Below, piece after piece: positions 39,129 through 50,847 of a stretch of 64,000 nucleotides of DNA; the stretch's first letter is position 1, and each line of letters starts with the position of its first letter. Origin of the DNA: Rotaria sp. Silwood1 (taxonomy: Eukaryota; Rotifera; Eurotatoria; Philodinida; Philodinidae); the NCBI GenBank assembly GCA_905250075.1, contig CAJNOP010000280.1, forward strand, positions 62,001-126,000, given 5' to 3'. A program made the translations under genes and the position numbers. Below the pieces are notes generated by a model. That model saw only the letters and a program-made list of their open reading frames with translations. It ran no database searches and was not told where the DNA came from.

Positions 39129-39172
39129 CCTGTAAAAGGAAAATATAGAATAAATAAACAAGAGTCTTTTTG

Positions 39173-40708
39173 TTAATCCACAACTAAGAACGATGTGAAT
39201 TGCCAATCTTCTCTAATTTTATCGTTTTTTGATGGCCAATCAGCTGATTTCGAAACCCATTGTCCCAAATATGGCATACAAATATCAAGAACTTCATCAA
39301 CATCAATATCATCTGGTAAACATATTCCTTCATTCGGATGTTTAATACAATAATTAATAGCTGCAACAACACTTATAGCTACTTGTAATGTTGTTGCACT
39401 TTGTCCTGGTACTAATTTTCTTGCTTCATGAATATCAAGTACACTACCAGCCCACCAAGCTTGTACATAACGACCGCCAAGTAAAAGAACACCAACTTCA
39501 TCAGCACCTTCAGTTATTTCATTATTTAATATACGAAGTTTTGATTGTAATTTATAATTATGCATACGAAATTCAACTAAAGAATTTATTGTGGAATCCG
39601 ATGGTAAATATGCATAATGAACAGTTGGACGATATACAGCTGTTTTATTATTATCATCATTATTATTTTCATCATTATTATAAACTGTTAAATATTTTGA
39701 AATACCATATGCTTCACCATGTCTTATAACCATACCAATGATTTCACCACTTGGTACCCATGAACGAACCTAAATAACAATATTTATTTTAATTAAATAA
39801 ATTAAAAAGAAAAATAAAAGAAGATGATTTACCCAAGTATTCATTCCTTTTGCAGCTAAACAAATTTGATTACATGGACCTTCTTTTTCATTATGAAAAA
39901 ATGTTCCCTTTGGTATTATTTTTTCATGTGTTCCCCATCCCATTTCAGCTGGTGCAATACCTTCTTCACAAAGACCATCAATAGACCATGTATTAACAAA
40001 TTCATTAACTTTTTTTGGATCTTTTGTTAATTGTGTATCACGTTCTGATATATGAATTGTTTTTATATCTAATAAATAAGCTAATTGAGGATAATTTCTT
40101 ATTTCTAATGCATCCTGTAATTTAGATCGTTCATCAATGGAAATTAAATTTTTCTTTTCACCAAGTACATATTGTGCCATATCAATAAGTGCACGTTTAA
40201 CAAAATGTGAAACAAGTCCTGGATTACAACCATGATCAAGTATAGCCGTGGGACCATTTCTATTCCACTGTGTATCATTTTGCATTTCAATTAATTGCAT
40301 TTGTCGATGATACAATGTTAATAAACGTGGATCACTTTTATATGCCTCACCAAATGGTTCCCATAATTCAACAGATGTATTAACAAAGCATACTTTATGA
40401 TCATGACACCATTTTAATAAACATCTTGTTTCAAGATTAACAGCAAGATCAAGAAGTATATCACCTTCTGATAAATATTTGCTTAAAATTTTTTCATAAT
40501 TTTTTTCAGTTACTTCTTCTTGTTGATAAACAATTTGTTTATACCTTTTATGATATGGTTCAATTCTCGCCCGTTGATCGATTACATCGATAATTGTTAT
40601 AGAATTGATTTGGTTTTTTAATAGAAAATAATCGATTAAAAGTGGCAATGTACATTGTGATACACTACCGTAACCAATAAGTAATAATCGACGAGCAGAC
40701 GAGTCCAC
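39173..40708 (-). CDS. hss: homospermidine synthase, bacterial type
   Basis: Two exons, 40708-39833 and 39769-39173, give about 490 aa. The enzyme (EC 2.5.1.44 family) makes homospermidine from putrescine or spermidine using NAD. It is mainly bacterial and related in fold to saccharopine dehydrogenases. A Rossmann NAD site lies near the start (LLLIGYGSVSQ). Family blocks follow: NTSVELWEPF, DHGCNPGLVSHFVK, PAEMGWGTHEK, RSWVPSGEI, MVIRHGEAYGIS, RPTVHYAYLPSD, DEVGVLLLGG, LVPGQSATTLQVA, PYLGQW. Length is normal. The intron and host-like AT codon usage show it is integrated in the nuclear genome, so contamination is unlikely. The 5' end is unresolved: the frame opens upstream, but the first codon marked here is GTG and no in-frame ATG is visible nearby. 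A TTATCCAAAG acceptor directly precedes TGGAC, so the ATG may be split by an upstream intron (A|TG). Confidence 0.88.
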
Positions 40709-42077
40709 TTTGGATAAGAATATTTGAGAGGCTATTCTCGGGTGATAAATAAAAAAATAATAAAACGATTAAACGAAAAATGATTTGAAATGGCAGAGAA
40801 TCGGTCCCTTTTAATAGCAAATTTTCAAGGAAATGGGAGTAAATATCAGCTGCTTTTCATTTCAACAATAATTGACTTCGTACTTTTCTAATAATAATAT
40901 CATCAGTACATTTACAGTTCGATTTCTATCATGTGAATTCAATACAAATGTATAATATAGGCGTGAGCCCTTTTGTTTTTAACTCGCCGGGAAAATAGCA
41001 GCATATTGATCAGTCTATCATATTGATTTAAGTGGAAAAAAATTGAAAGATAAGAGAACATTCTCCTTTTTAATCTTAGATGAAAACACATCGAATTTAC
41101 TTGATATTCATTCGAAAACTACATCAATACATTAAAAAAAACACTCTTTATCGATTAGTTGTTCTTCTCAATCAGAGACTATATGGAAGAAATGATAAAT
41201 ATTTTATTCAACATTCTTATTATAATTGTTATTGCTTATCATACACGGTTAAAAAAACCATGTGCAAAAGAAAAATCCTAATAAAAATTTGCCCATCGAT
41301 TTTGTTCAGCTATTTTTCTACGCATCGAATATTTTCGACAGCAAGTGTCTTCGAAAAATAAGCCATCAAAAAAAAAAAACAGGTCGTTTTTATCTCACAA
41401 TAATTACTAATAATCGTAGATTGATGAATGATTGCAAGGCGTAGTCAATATATGTACAATGAAATTATAATGATTTGATACGATATCAACTAAAAATACA
41501 TACTGAATATTTGATAGATTTTTCAAATTTTGCCTTTTTTTTGCCTCAATGAAAAACTTTTATTTTATTCCGAAAGAAAAAACATGACAAATCATTGATT
41601 AGAGATAAAAAGTAACAAAAGACAAAGTTTAATCGAATCAATTTTATTTTATTTTATGTTGTTTTTCATGCCATAGATTCTTCTTTTGTTGTTATGATCG
41701 ACTTTTGCTGAACAGTAGTTGCTAAGATGCTTCTGCATCGATTGTTTTTGCCATTAGAAAGAAAAATTGATCTCACATCAATTCACAGAACACAACAATA
41801 ATAAAAAGCACATTGCTTTTCACTTCATCATTTCTCCAAATAATACTAACTGCAAGTGATGCGAAGAAAAATATTTCGTCTATTTACACAACTAGTTGTT
41901 TGAATTATCAAGACCCTCAAGTGAAACGTATGACTTTTAATAAAAAAAAAAACTTTCTTTTTTTTACGTTTACTTCTCATTACCTAATATTAACAAGGTA
42001 AATTTCGTTTTAAAAGATATCTTAAAAGTGTTTTCTTTTTTCTTTCTGATTTAAAAAAAAAAAATCTCACGCCTATT
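40709..42077. other. divergent intergenic region HSS / TTLL11
   Basis: These 1.4 kb should contain both promoters and perhaps the unseen first exon of homospermidine synthase. The region is AT-rich with A-runs. The short ORFs at 41080-42001 lack recognisable motifs. Confidence 0.55.
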
Positions 42078-45000
42078 ATGGATTCCACAAGTGACAGTTT
42101 AAAAACTCTTCCAACATCTGATCCATTAATAACATCGAAAAATAATCATATTAAAAGAACGAATACATTATTGAGCAAAACATTACACACGGAACACGAT
42201 GTACAAAACTTAAATAAATTTATTTCAAATAGTCAAGCAAATTTTCCATCAGATGATTTCTTATCACAAACACAATTTGATATAACACCTGAAATAATAA
42301 ATCAACTTAATCAAAATCAATCAAGTTTGCCACGTCGTCAACGTGTTAAATGGGTTGCATGCCATACATCATTGCATAATTCATTAAATTTTCAAACAAC
42401 TTCATTAAATGATTTTCAAACAAGATCTATGGCTGATACAAATATAAAACACGATACTCAAATAAATCCAGCTGTTTCAATACCTAATATAACCATAAAA
42501 GAATTTGATGATGAATATCAAAATTATATTGAAAAAATTTATCAAGAAGATATGGATCAAACATTAAAATATACAAATACATTTGTTTTAACATCAGAAG
42601 ATGAAGAAGAAGATAATAATATTATTATTATGAGTGAAGATAATGATCAAGAACTATTAGATAATATAAAAAATTTTGCTGATCAAGAAAGTCAAGCTGT
42701 CTTAGTGGAATCAAAATCAAAGAAAAAACCTAAATCTCCTCGTCGTAGAAAAACAATATCAAGTCCAAGGCGTGCGAAACAAACAAATGCTTTACCAAAT
42801 TCACCATCAATGTTATTATCATCAGCATCACCAAATCAAGTAACTCCAAATAGTGATTTAACAACATTAACAACTCCAATAAAAGTATCAGCATCAGTTG
42901 CAAAAGCCGAAGAAAATAATGGAGTTAAAAGTTTAATAACAGTAGATACAAGTAAAGCACGATCAAATCTTCAAGTTGTTCGTTTATGTTTACGAGAACT
43001 TGGATGGAAAGAAGTAAGTATATTGAAAAGAATTGATCTTGTTTCCATGTCAACCGAAAAATGTTAGGAACTTAAAAGTAGAAATCTATTAAATGGATTT
43101 TTTCAGTTTGAAACGACATCATTTCAACGAATACTCATCGGAAATCTATTGATTCAGGTGTCGAAAGTATTGACATAATTTTTATTATGTTTGTAGTGTT
43201 CACATAGTACAACTCTTGATTCCGATATTTATTGGCATTCATCATCATTTCATGAAGGAAATACAAATTCTACATTTAGTTCCGGACGTATTAATAAATT
43301 TCCTGGTATGTTATACATTTCAAAAAAAATTACCTAATATAATTATTAATATAAAGTCTTTTTTTTTTACGAAGCATAGGTATGAGTGATCTATTACGTA
43401 AAGTTCATTTAACTCGTCTCTTAAATAATATGAGATTATTATTTCCAAATGATTATGATTTTTATCCTAAAACATGGTTTCTTCCTGAACAAAGTCAACA
43501 ATTTAAAGATGATGTACGTTATATACATCAATTAGATAAAAAACATAATCGTTCATTAACGACATTTATTGTTAAACCATCAGGTATACTCTTTCAAAAA
43601 AAAAAGAAAGTTCCGCTTTTCTATAAATGTTACTTTTTTTTTGTTTTTAGATGGTTCACAAGGTGAAGGTATTTATTTACTTCGAGATCCATCTCATATT
43701 ATGACCACTAATCGTCCACATGTTATTCAAGGTTTTATTATTTAAAACAAAATGAATTCAATTTTTAAAAAATATTTTATTATTAATTTTTTAGAATATA
43801 TTGATAAACCATTATTAATAAATGGTCTTAAATTTGATTTACGTATTTATGTTCTTATACTTAATTTATATCCGTTAGAAATTTATCTATATGATGAAGG
43901 ACTTGCTCGTTTTGCTACAGTTGATTATAAAGCTCCATCAAGTGAAAATCTTCATGAAACATTTATGCATTTAACAAATTATTCTTTAAATAAACGAAGT
44001 GCTAGTTACAAACATCCTGTCGATGATAAACAAATGGATGGTAGTAAACGTAAATTAAGTCTTGTTTGGAAACAACTATGTGAGATGTTTAGTAAAGAGA
44101 AAGTCGAACGAACAAAAAGTTTAATAGTAGAAATGATTAATAAAACAATATTAGCTATTTTACCTGAACTTCGTGTTACATATGAATTTGAATTACCATT
44201 AGGAAAAAAACAAAATCTATCTTGTTTTCAGGTAAAATAAAATCAGATTTGATATACATGTGTTTCTTTTTAAATAGATTATTGGTTTTGATGTAATACT
44301 TAATGATCACTTAAAACCAATTTTACTTGAAGTCAATTCAAATCCTTCACTTAGAATTGACTTCGATAAAAATGAAGCAGGTAAAATTACAAAACCTATC
44401 ATTTTAACTTTGAGATCACTAATTTCGACGGAAGTTTCGGAAGACGGTATGAACTTGAAAGTAGGAATATCTTGATCGAGCCCAGCGCCTGGCTTTTCTC
44501 GATTCTGATCGTTTCCGATCAATATCGTCGAAGTTCTTACCATTTCCCGGAGTTTGCGTATCGGAACTAATTGTCGATCATTTACCTGAGCTTCTAAATG
44601 AAATATTTATAGGAAGAATTGTATATCAACCAAGTCCAATCGATGAAGAAATTAAAAAACCTTTAGTTCTTGAAACTCTCAAAATGGCATTACCTAAAAA
44701 AAAGTTAGATACAATGTAAGAAAATCAATTTATTTTCTGTTTCTAAAGATTAATCAACTCTAATTTAGTACACGTCATGCTCAAATTCAAGCTAATGATG
44801 AAATCATGGCTCAACGTGTTGAAAAAGTAGCACAACGTCGTGTTGAAGAACGGAATGAAAAAATAAAGAGTGCACGAAAAACTCGTTTTGATATGAAATT
44901 AAATCCATTTTTTTCACGACCATTAGATAGTATAGCAAAAGAATTTGTTCGTCACCAACACGGACAACAACAATTTGAACAACAGAAACTTCATAACGCT

Positions 45001-47156
45001 ACTCCAACACGTCCAATTGTTTTATCTCAATCACATGAAGATTTAACAGCATATACATTTATTAATCATAATCATCATCATGAACCGGTCAAATCCTATA
45101 GAAAAATTATTAAAAAATCCAAACAATATCGTTATTCTACTGATGATGAAGATGATGATGAAAGTGCTTCACCACCAACAACAACAGTAAGTGATAATCA
45201 TCCATCAACAGCTACAAAACATTCTTCGATTAAATCTCCATTAAATCGTTCGGGAACAACCATAGATGCAGCTATGATTAAATCAATAAATACATTAAAA
45301 CTTATTTTTCCATCGGATCATCACAAATCAAAATATCGACAATTATTTTTAGTTGATAATATAGCTTATATTTATATTCATCTTGTTGTTACGTTAGGAT
45401 ATAAAACAATGACTGGTGGACAATTTCGTAGTTTTGCTAAGTAAATTGAATATATTTGTAATAAACATATAGATATTTATTTTTAATTATTATATAGTAT
45501 ATGTGGAATTATTAATGAAACAATAACAGCACCATCAATTGATATACTTTATTATCAAATACTTAGAAAATGGCAACAATTTGTTGCAAGAACAACTTTA
45601 ACAGGTAAAAGTAATCAACCTTAATGACTTTAAACTGCTTGTTGGTACTAAATTAGTAGGTTTGACGTTGAGTAAACCATTGGAATAGCTTATACAGGTT
45701 CTAATTATAACATCAATATGGTTTAGACATGCACCGAACCCGAACAATGGTGTTCGATCTTGAATGCAGTCATCTTCAGTTAATTAAATAAACCAAAAGA
45801 AAGCCTCTCATAGTTGGCTATAATAAGCCTACAGACAATAGAAGCTCTTGGGTTGATCCTATCTCTAGGTCCAAAAATTTTGGACACCAAGGACTTTAAC
45901 AGATAATGAAATAAATGATCCAAAAACTGAAAAGCCATAGAATTTGTGAAAAAAAAAAATGGTTTGTGATGTTCGAAAATATGCAAATTACACTTAAAGG
46001 CACGCATGAGCACTTCCATAACCATTAATATGCTTCAAGAATTGTTTGAAAAACTACATCATACTCGATGCGACCTGAACTTCACACTGGGATTCGTGTT
46101 CACTGCAAGCCTAGCATGATTAAATTTGAGTAATGTCATTTTATTGTGAAGATGCTAAATGGATCATAAATTACCTATTTATCTTGAATGGATTAAAAAT
46201 CCAATATGATCTGACGCTTTTTTACATTTATTTATCTATATAGAGCTATAAATCTACTTATCATGAGTTTTTCTTTTAAGAAAAGAGTCACTTCTAAGGA
46301 TGAAATATATTTAGGTATTTGCAAAAGCGGCTACTTTTAGATATTCTGATCTCGACTCATAATTACTCATTTCTAGGGTTAAGATTGTCTCATCTAGATG
46401 AACGATCATAGAAAAAGTTGCAGATTTCTATCTTTTATTGATAAGAAATTATTTTAAAATGGTTATGAAATACTTTTCGACCGATTATGAGTTGTAATAA
46501 TGGTTGTAGCATGAAGAGTGTGCTATTTATAAATATACATTGTAAATATAATCATTTTTAATATTACTCACTATGAATAACCCAACAGGGGATAAAAAGT
46601 TAATACGTATCATTGAAAAAAGAAAGAAAATATTGATTGCAATCTAATAATAGAATGTTGAAAAGAATTGTTTTCTTTTAAATGATATTTCTGTATTATT
46701 TATATCAAATGTTTATATCTTCTAGGATTACCATTTGCAGCATTTATTGAAGCATTTTTTCTTTTATCACAACGAAAATTTCCCAATGCTCAGAATTTAT
46801 TTGATAGTGTTGATCAATTATTAAATATTTGTATTCGTCATTTAACTTCTGCTTTACAACGTCCAACATCTCCATTAATTCATCAATCAAATCAATATCT
46901 TCTTCATCGTTCTGCTAGAAATCATAATACACCAAATTCTTCATTAGTAAATATGCGTTCAAGTGTTGGCTTGGTTCGTTCACCAACATCTACATCAATG
47001 CATCGTACTATGATTGTACCAGCATCTGCTCCAGCTCCACGAAATCATAATCATCAAAATAATTCATCAACGAAATCTATTGATGATAAAATCAAACAAA
47101 ATGCAACAAAACAATCAACAAAAAGTGTTTTTCCTCTCTTTTTTGATGTTCTATAA
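42078..47156 (+). CDS. TTLL11: tubulin polyglutamylase TTLL11-like
   Basis: Ten exons: 42078-43013, 43197-43305, 43380-43583, 43651-43731, 43795-44231, 44278-44380, 44613-44715, 44769-45440, 45498-45604 and 46726-47156; 1,060 aa. TTLL polyglutamylases add glutamate side chains to tubulin tails of ciliary and other stable microtubules. A low-complexity basic N-terminus of about 280 residues precedes the core. The core starts at VDTSKARSNLQVVRLCLREL, followed by DIYWHSSSFHEGNTN, NKFPGMSDLLRKV, FYPKTWFLPEQ, FIVKPSDGSQGEGIYL (nucleotide site), IQEYIDKPLLINGLKFDLR, FMHLTNYSLN and LLEVNSNPSLRIDFD. The VDTSKAR block and a second C-terminal helical region (IFPSDHHKSKYRQLF, ITAPSIDILYYQILRKWQQF) favour TTLL11 over TTLL6/13. 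The paralogue choice is less certain than the family. Confidence 0.93.
45605..46725. other. TTLL11 intron 9
   Basis: This 1.1 kb intron is unusually long for the gene. Near 45728 it contains ACATGCACCGAACCCGAAC, reminiscent of GGGTTCGG-rich hAT MITE ends. No paired terminal repeat was found. Nothing else is recognisable. Confidence 0.4.
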
Positions 47157-47208
47157 AAAGCTGAAATTTTATTTTTCTATGAATAATAATAGTCGAACGA
47201 TACTACTG

Positions 47209-47214
47209 AATAAA
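47209..47214 (+). promoter_or_regulatory. AATAAA poly(A) signal of TTLL11
   Basis: AATAAA lies 53 nt after the TTLL11 stop codon. Confidence 0.55.
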
Positions 47215-48839
47215 TTCTATTATGTTCTTTTTTTATTAAATTAGAACTATATTATCTAACAAAGTTTTATTATTATTTGATCAATTATTTTATAAAGAAT
47301 GATCCTCGAGATTTCGAATACTTACAAAATTTTTTTGTCAATTATAATTTAGATTTTTGCTTAGATTTATTTTAGTTCTGAATAGTAGAAAGTCTCTCAG
47401 TTCTGATTCTTTGCAAAAAAAAATATAGATTAATCATGCTAGAATTTGAATATATTTTTCAAAATTTTTACTTCTAAATTTACTGATCTCCGTTTCTTCA
47501 ATTGCTTCCTTTTTACTAAGATCAAGACCATTGATCCCCATTGTTTATAATAGAGTACTACAATCCACAAGTCGAGTATCTGAATATTAATATGTAAGAC
47601 ACTCATAACTATATGTCACAGGTAGAGTTTGCCAGAGCCGACCTGACAAGCTCTGGGTACAGGCATGAAAACTAACACTCGTACAGTACTATAGAAGTTG
47701 AATTTTGAAAAAATTCAAGTACAGCTGTTGATATATGATACTCTAGGTGCATTTTTGATCGTTTGACAATTATTATTTTATATTTTTTGCAAAATCAAAA
47801 GAAAGAATACGGTACATATTTGTTTGTAAACTAATGATTACAGCCAAAGGAGACGATGACGAAACACCAATGTATTCATTTTTCGCAAGTCAGCATGATG
47901 TTCAAGCCATTCCTCTTCTGTTTTGTTCTATAGTTCTCAAGCTATTCGTGCAATGTTGGTCTAGACATTCTGCTTAGATACCAAAATGATCAGACTCGAC
48001 AAACTACCGTTCATGACTCATGTTATCTTTGTTCATTGTTTTATGCAGTAAATATTTGAGATTTACTTTTATTGTTTACTTTTTTCATAAATTACTTGTA
48101 TTTAGCATTATCCTGGTTAGAGAGTTAAATAAGTCACAAACATTTTAAAACATTGATAAGAACCAAGTACGAATTCGAATGTTATAGGTAGAGTCTAGCA
48201 TGCGTACGAAAAGTTATACTCACGCAAAATTCTACTTCAAAATGATATGCATACGCAATTCTCTATATTGTGTCTACGAAAAAGAAATACTCCAGGGTTT
48301 TTTTTAATCTAATGACCAATAATAATATTTCTCTATCGATCATAATTATATTTTTTCTTATAATAAAATATAATAATTTGTTTTTAGACACTTCCGATCT
48401 AGGATATAGAAATTCTATTCATATATAATCAGTGGTTATTTTTAACTACTGTATGCATTCGAAAAGAATGATAATTCTCTTTATTTATCTGTTTGCAATA
48501 TAGCTATGAACAATCACACACTGAGTGAATATAAGAAAACAAAAAACAAAACGGGTGTGATGCTTGGCGAGTAAGTCAAACAAAGACAAAAGCAGTATTA
48601 ATGATAGTAATAGTACTAGTAATAATAATGATAACAGCAAAAACAAAAGAGAGCAAATTGCACGACATATCCACAGCACACAAAGCAAAAAAAAATGAAC
48701 AAAAGTGTAAGGGAAAAAAAAACAAGTCTTGTCTGCATTTAAGACAAACAATAATAGTAGAAAATAATGAAATGAAATGAGATATATTGCACAGCAAAAA
48801 AGAAAAAAACGCAGTAAAACAAAAAAATGTTTTGCTTGT
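47215..48839. other. convergent intergenic region TTLL11 / tropomyosin
   Basis: These 1.6 kb lie between two convergent stop codons. Two overlapping minus-strand ORFs at 48485-48797 are hydrophobic, low-complexity products of A/GTA-rich sequence in the likely tropomyosin 3' UTR and are not accepted. No other structure is seen. Confidence 0.55.
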
Positions 48840-50578
48840 TTATGATACAGATGAATCAGCCATCATTTTTTGTAATTGATGACATTTATTGCGTTCATCA
48901 GCCAATTTTTCTACAAATAAAAAGATTAAAAATTTACTTATTGAAAAACTAATAATAATAAAATACCTTTAAGTTTATCAACTTTAATTTGTAATTTACC
49001 AACATCAGTTTCAGCTTCATCTGTTCGCTGTTGAGCCTAAATAAATGAACATGAATAAAAAAGAAAAGAAAGTCATTATTTTAGAATTTAAATTCATACA
49101 GATTTAAGACGAGATTGTAAATCTTCAAGCGTTTTTTGATATTTTTCTTCCGTTGCATGCGCCTGGAAAAAAATTAAGAAAACTAAACAAAACAAATTAA
49201 TATCAAATAATTTTTACTTTTTCTTCAGCTTGAAGTAATGTTTTCATTTCTACATATGCATGTCGAATATCTTTTTCAAGTGATGCTATTCGTCTATAAT
49301 TTTTAATCTAGAAAATTATCATTCATATATTTCAAACTTACTGATCTGCAATAGTTGATCGACGTTCAGCAAGTTCAAATCGTTCTTGTAATTCATTTAA
49401 TTTATTTGCAGTCTATTACACGAAAATAGAAAACAAATTTTCACTAAGCAAATTCAAATTGTTACACATTCAATTGAAGAAATACAATTTCTAGTTTGAC
49501 ATTAAATTTAGAAGAGAATAGAGATGTGCAGCACACAGTTTTTTTTTGATACCGATCATAGTTTCAGTAAATATGATTTAGTCCTAGTAGCTTCTTTTCT
49601 AATGGCTGTAGACGTGATAAACTTCCAAATTTTGGTTCCGGTGACCGGGATTGAATTTGATTCTGCACATCTCGGGTTCGTAGATTGTTTTTAATACGAC
49701 AAGAATATAGAAATCATATCAATGTTTTCCGGCTAAGGCTAAGACAGGAAATTCATTTTTATCAGAAAAACATACAACATGGAAATGAATTTCCTGGAAC
49801 AGTGTAATGCAAAACTATATATATGATTTCTATATTTTATTTATATTAAATTAGATTTCCTGATAGAGTCCGACCTAATTCGTAGTAATTCATATCATTT
49901 CTATATTTTTGTTACATTAAAATAAATCTCTAGTGATCATATCTCCAGAGACTGAATTGAATTCCCATGAAAGATTTTGTTTTTCTATAGTCATTACATT
50001 AGAATTTCCTCGAAATAAGAATTCATCATGTTATACAACGAAAGAAAAAACACAATAAAAAAAAAAAAATTAATTTTACTTCTTGAAAACGTTTGTCAGT
50101 TTCAATACTACATTCTTTTGCTTTTCTTAATTCATCATCAAGATCAATTTCTTTGTCTTTAACAGCTGTTAATTTATTTTCTAGACTTGCACAAACACTA
50201 AAATTAATAAATAATAAAATTTTAATAAATAAAAAAATAAAATTCATACTGTCGTGCTGCTTCAGATACTTTTATAACTTCAATTAATTGTGTTGTTACA
50301 TGATTAACACGAGCTGTTGCATTATCAAGATTAACTTCAACTAATTGTACTTGTCGACGTAGATGAGCTGCTTCAGCTTCAGCTTCAATTCGAGATTGAA
50401 TTTCTTTTTCAAGTTCTGCATTAATTCGTCGTTGTTCATCTCGTGTTATTTCTAAGTCTTGAAATAAATTCACAATTTTTTCTCGAACACTTAATGGTTG
50501 TTGTTGTTGTTGTTGTTGTGATACATCATTTAATAATGTATCAGAAATTTTTGGTTTTACATCAATTGTACTTGACAT
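48840..50578 (-). CDS. TPM: tropomyosin, short isoform type
   Basis: Seven exons: 50578-50250, 50197-50080, 49412-49342, 49293-49218, 49162-49100, 49036-48967 and 48910-48840; 265 aa. Tropomyosin is a coiled-coil dimer that lies along actin filaments. After a Gln-rich N-terminal leader of about 30 residues (MSSTIDVKPK... Q7) that is not typical of the family, the rest is one continuous heptad coiled coil. Conserved family pieces include AEAEAAHLRRQVQLVEVNLD, SLENKL, ETDKRFQE, RFELAERRSTIADQRIASLE and DKLKEKLADERNK. The small exons of 63-76 bp in phase 0/2 resemble animal tropomyosin exon structure. The sequence is diverged, so other coiled-coil proteins cannot be fully excluded. Only one promoter/N-terminus is visible; alternative exons could lie in the 667 bp intron 2. 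Confidence 0.82.
49519..49675. mobile_element. hAT-like MITE in tropomyosin intron 2
   Basis: The left end reads TAGAGATGTGCAGCAC. The right end, reversed, reads CCGAGATGTGCAGAATC. The two share GAGATGTGCAG. The ends match those of the elements at 29087 and 55644. The 8 bp on either side do not match, so the target duplication is lost or the borders are slightly off. Confidence 0.55.
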
Positions 50579-50847
50579 TTCTTTTTTTTATTAAATAGTC
50601 AAGAAAAAAAAAAAAATGATATACGTTTTCTGATGAGGTCAGATATTTGTTTATTTTAGTATTATTCGATCAATCATCGATCGTTCTTCTTTCCCAAAAT
50701 AGGAACAGCCAATGAACATTTAATTATTTTTTTTTTCGAACGACATCTATTATTTATTGTCGCTTAGAAATATAATGCTTAGCAACAAATTTTAACTTAC
50801 CATTAAAATGGTATAAAACATTTCATTAGTTTTTTTTAGATTAAACT
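50579..50847. promoter_or_regulatory. bidirectional promoter region tropomyosin / CFAP44
   Basis: Only 269 bp separate the divergent ATGs of tropomyosin (minus) and CFAP44 (plus), so both 5' UTRs and promoters must lie here or within the first introns. It contains poly-A/T tracts and a short IR-like word, ATCATCGATCG/ATGAT, near 50673. No named motif can be assigned. Confidence 0.6.
50830..50839 (+). promoter_or_regulatory. pyrimidine-AG acceptor before CFAP44 ATG
   Basis: TTTTTTTTAG ends 8 nt before the CFAP44 ATG. With only 269 bp to the divergent gene, it is a good candidate for a spliced-leader trans-splice acceptor. Confidence 0.4.

Larger units (their letters stand above)
36107..39172. 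other. intergenic region TRIP12 / homospermidine synthase
   Basis: This 3.1 kb region includes the TRIP12 promoter (right of 36106) and the 3' UTR of homospermidine synthase. It is very AT-rich. A perfect hairpin at 37225-37266 and a GC-richer patch at 37570-37770 stand out. The short ORFs at 37644 and 38784 have no recognisable features. Confidence 0.6.

Noticed and set aside
44307-44543. 78-aa minus-strand ORF in TTLL11
   Set aside because: Antisense to exon 6 and the following intron of TTLL11; no independent evidence.
48485-48797. Two hydrophobic minus-strand ORFs downstream of tropomyosin
   Set aside because: Leu/Phe strings from GTA/AAC-rich low-complexity DNA in a likely 3' UTR; no homology recognised.
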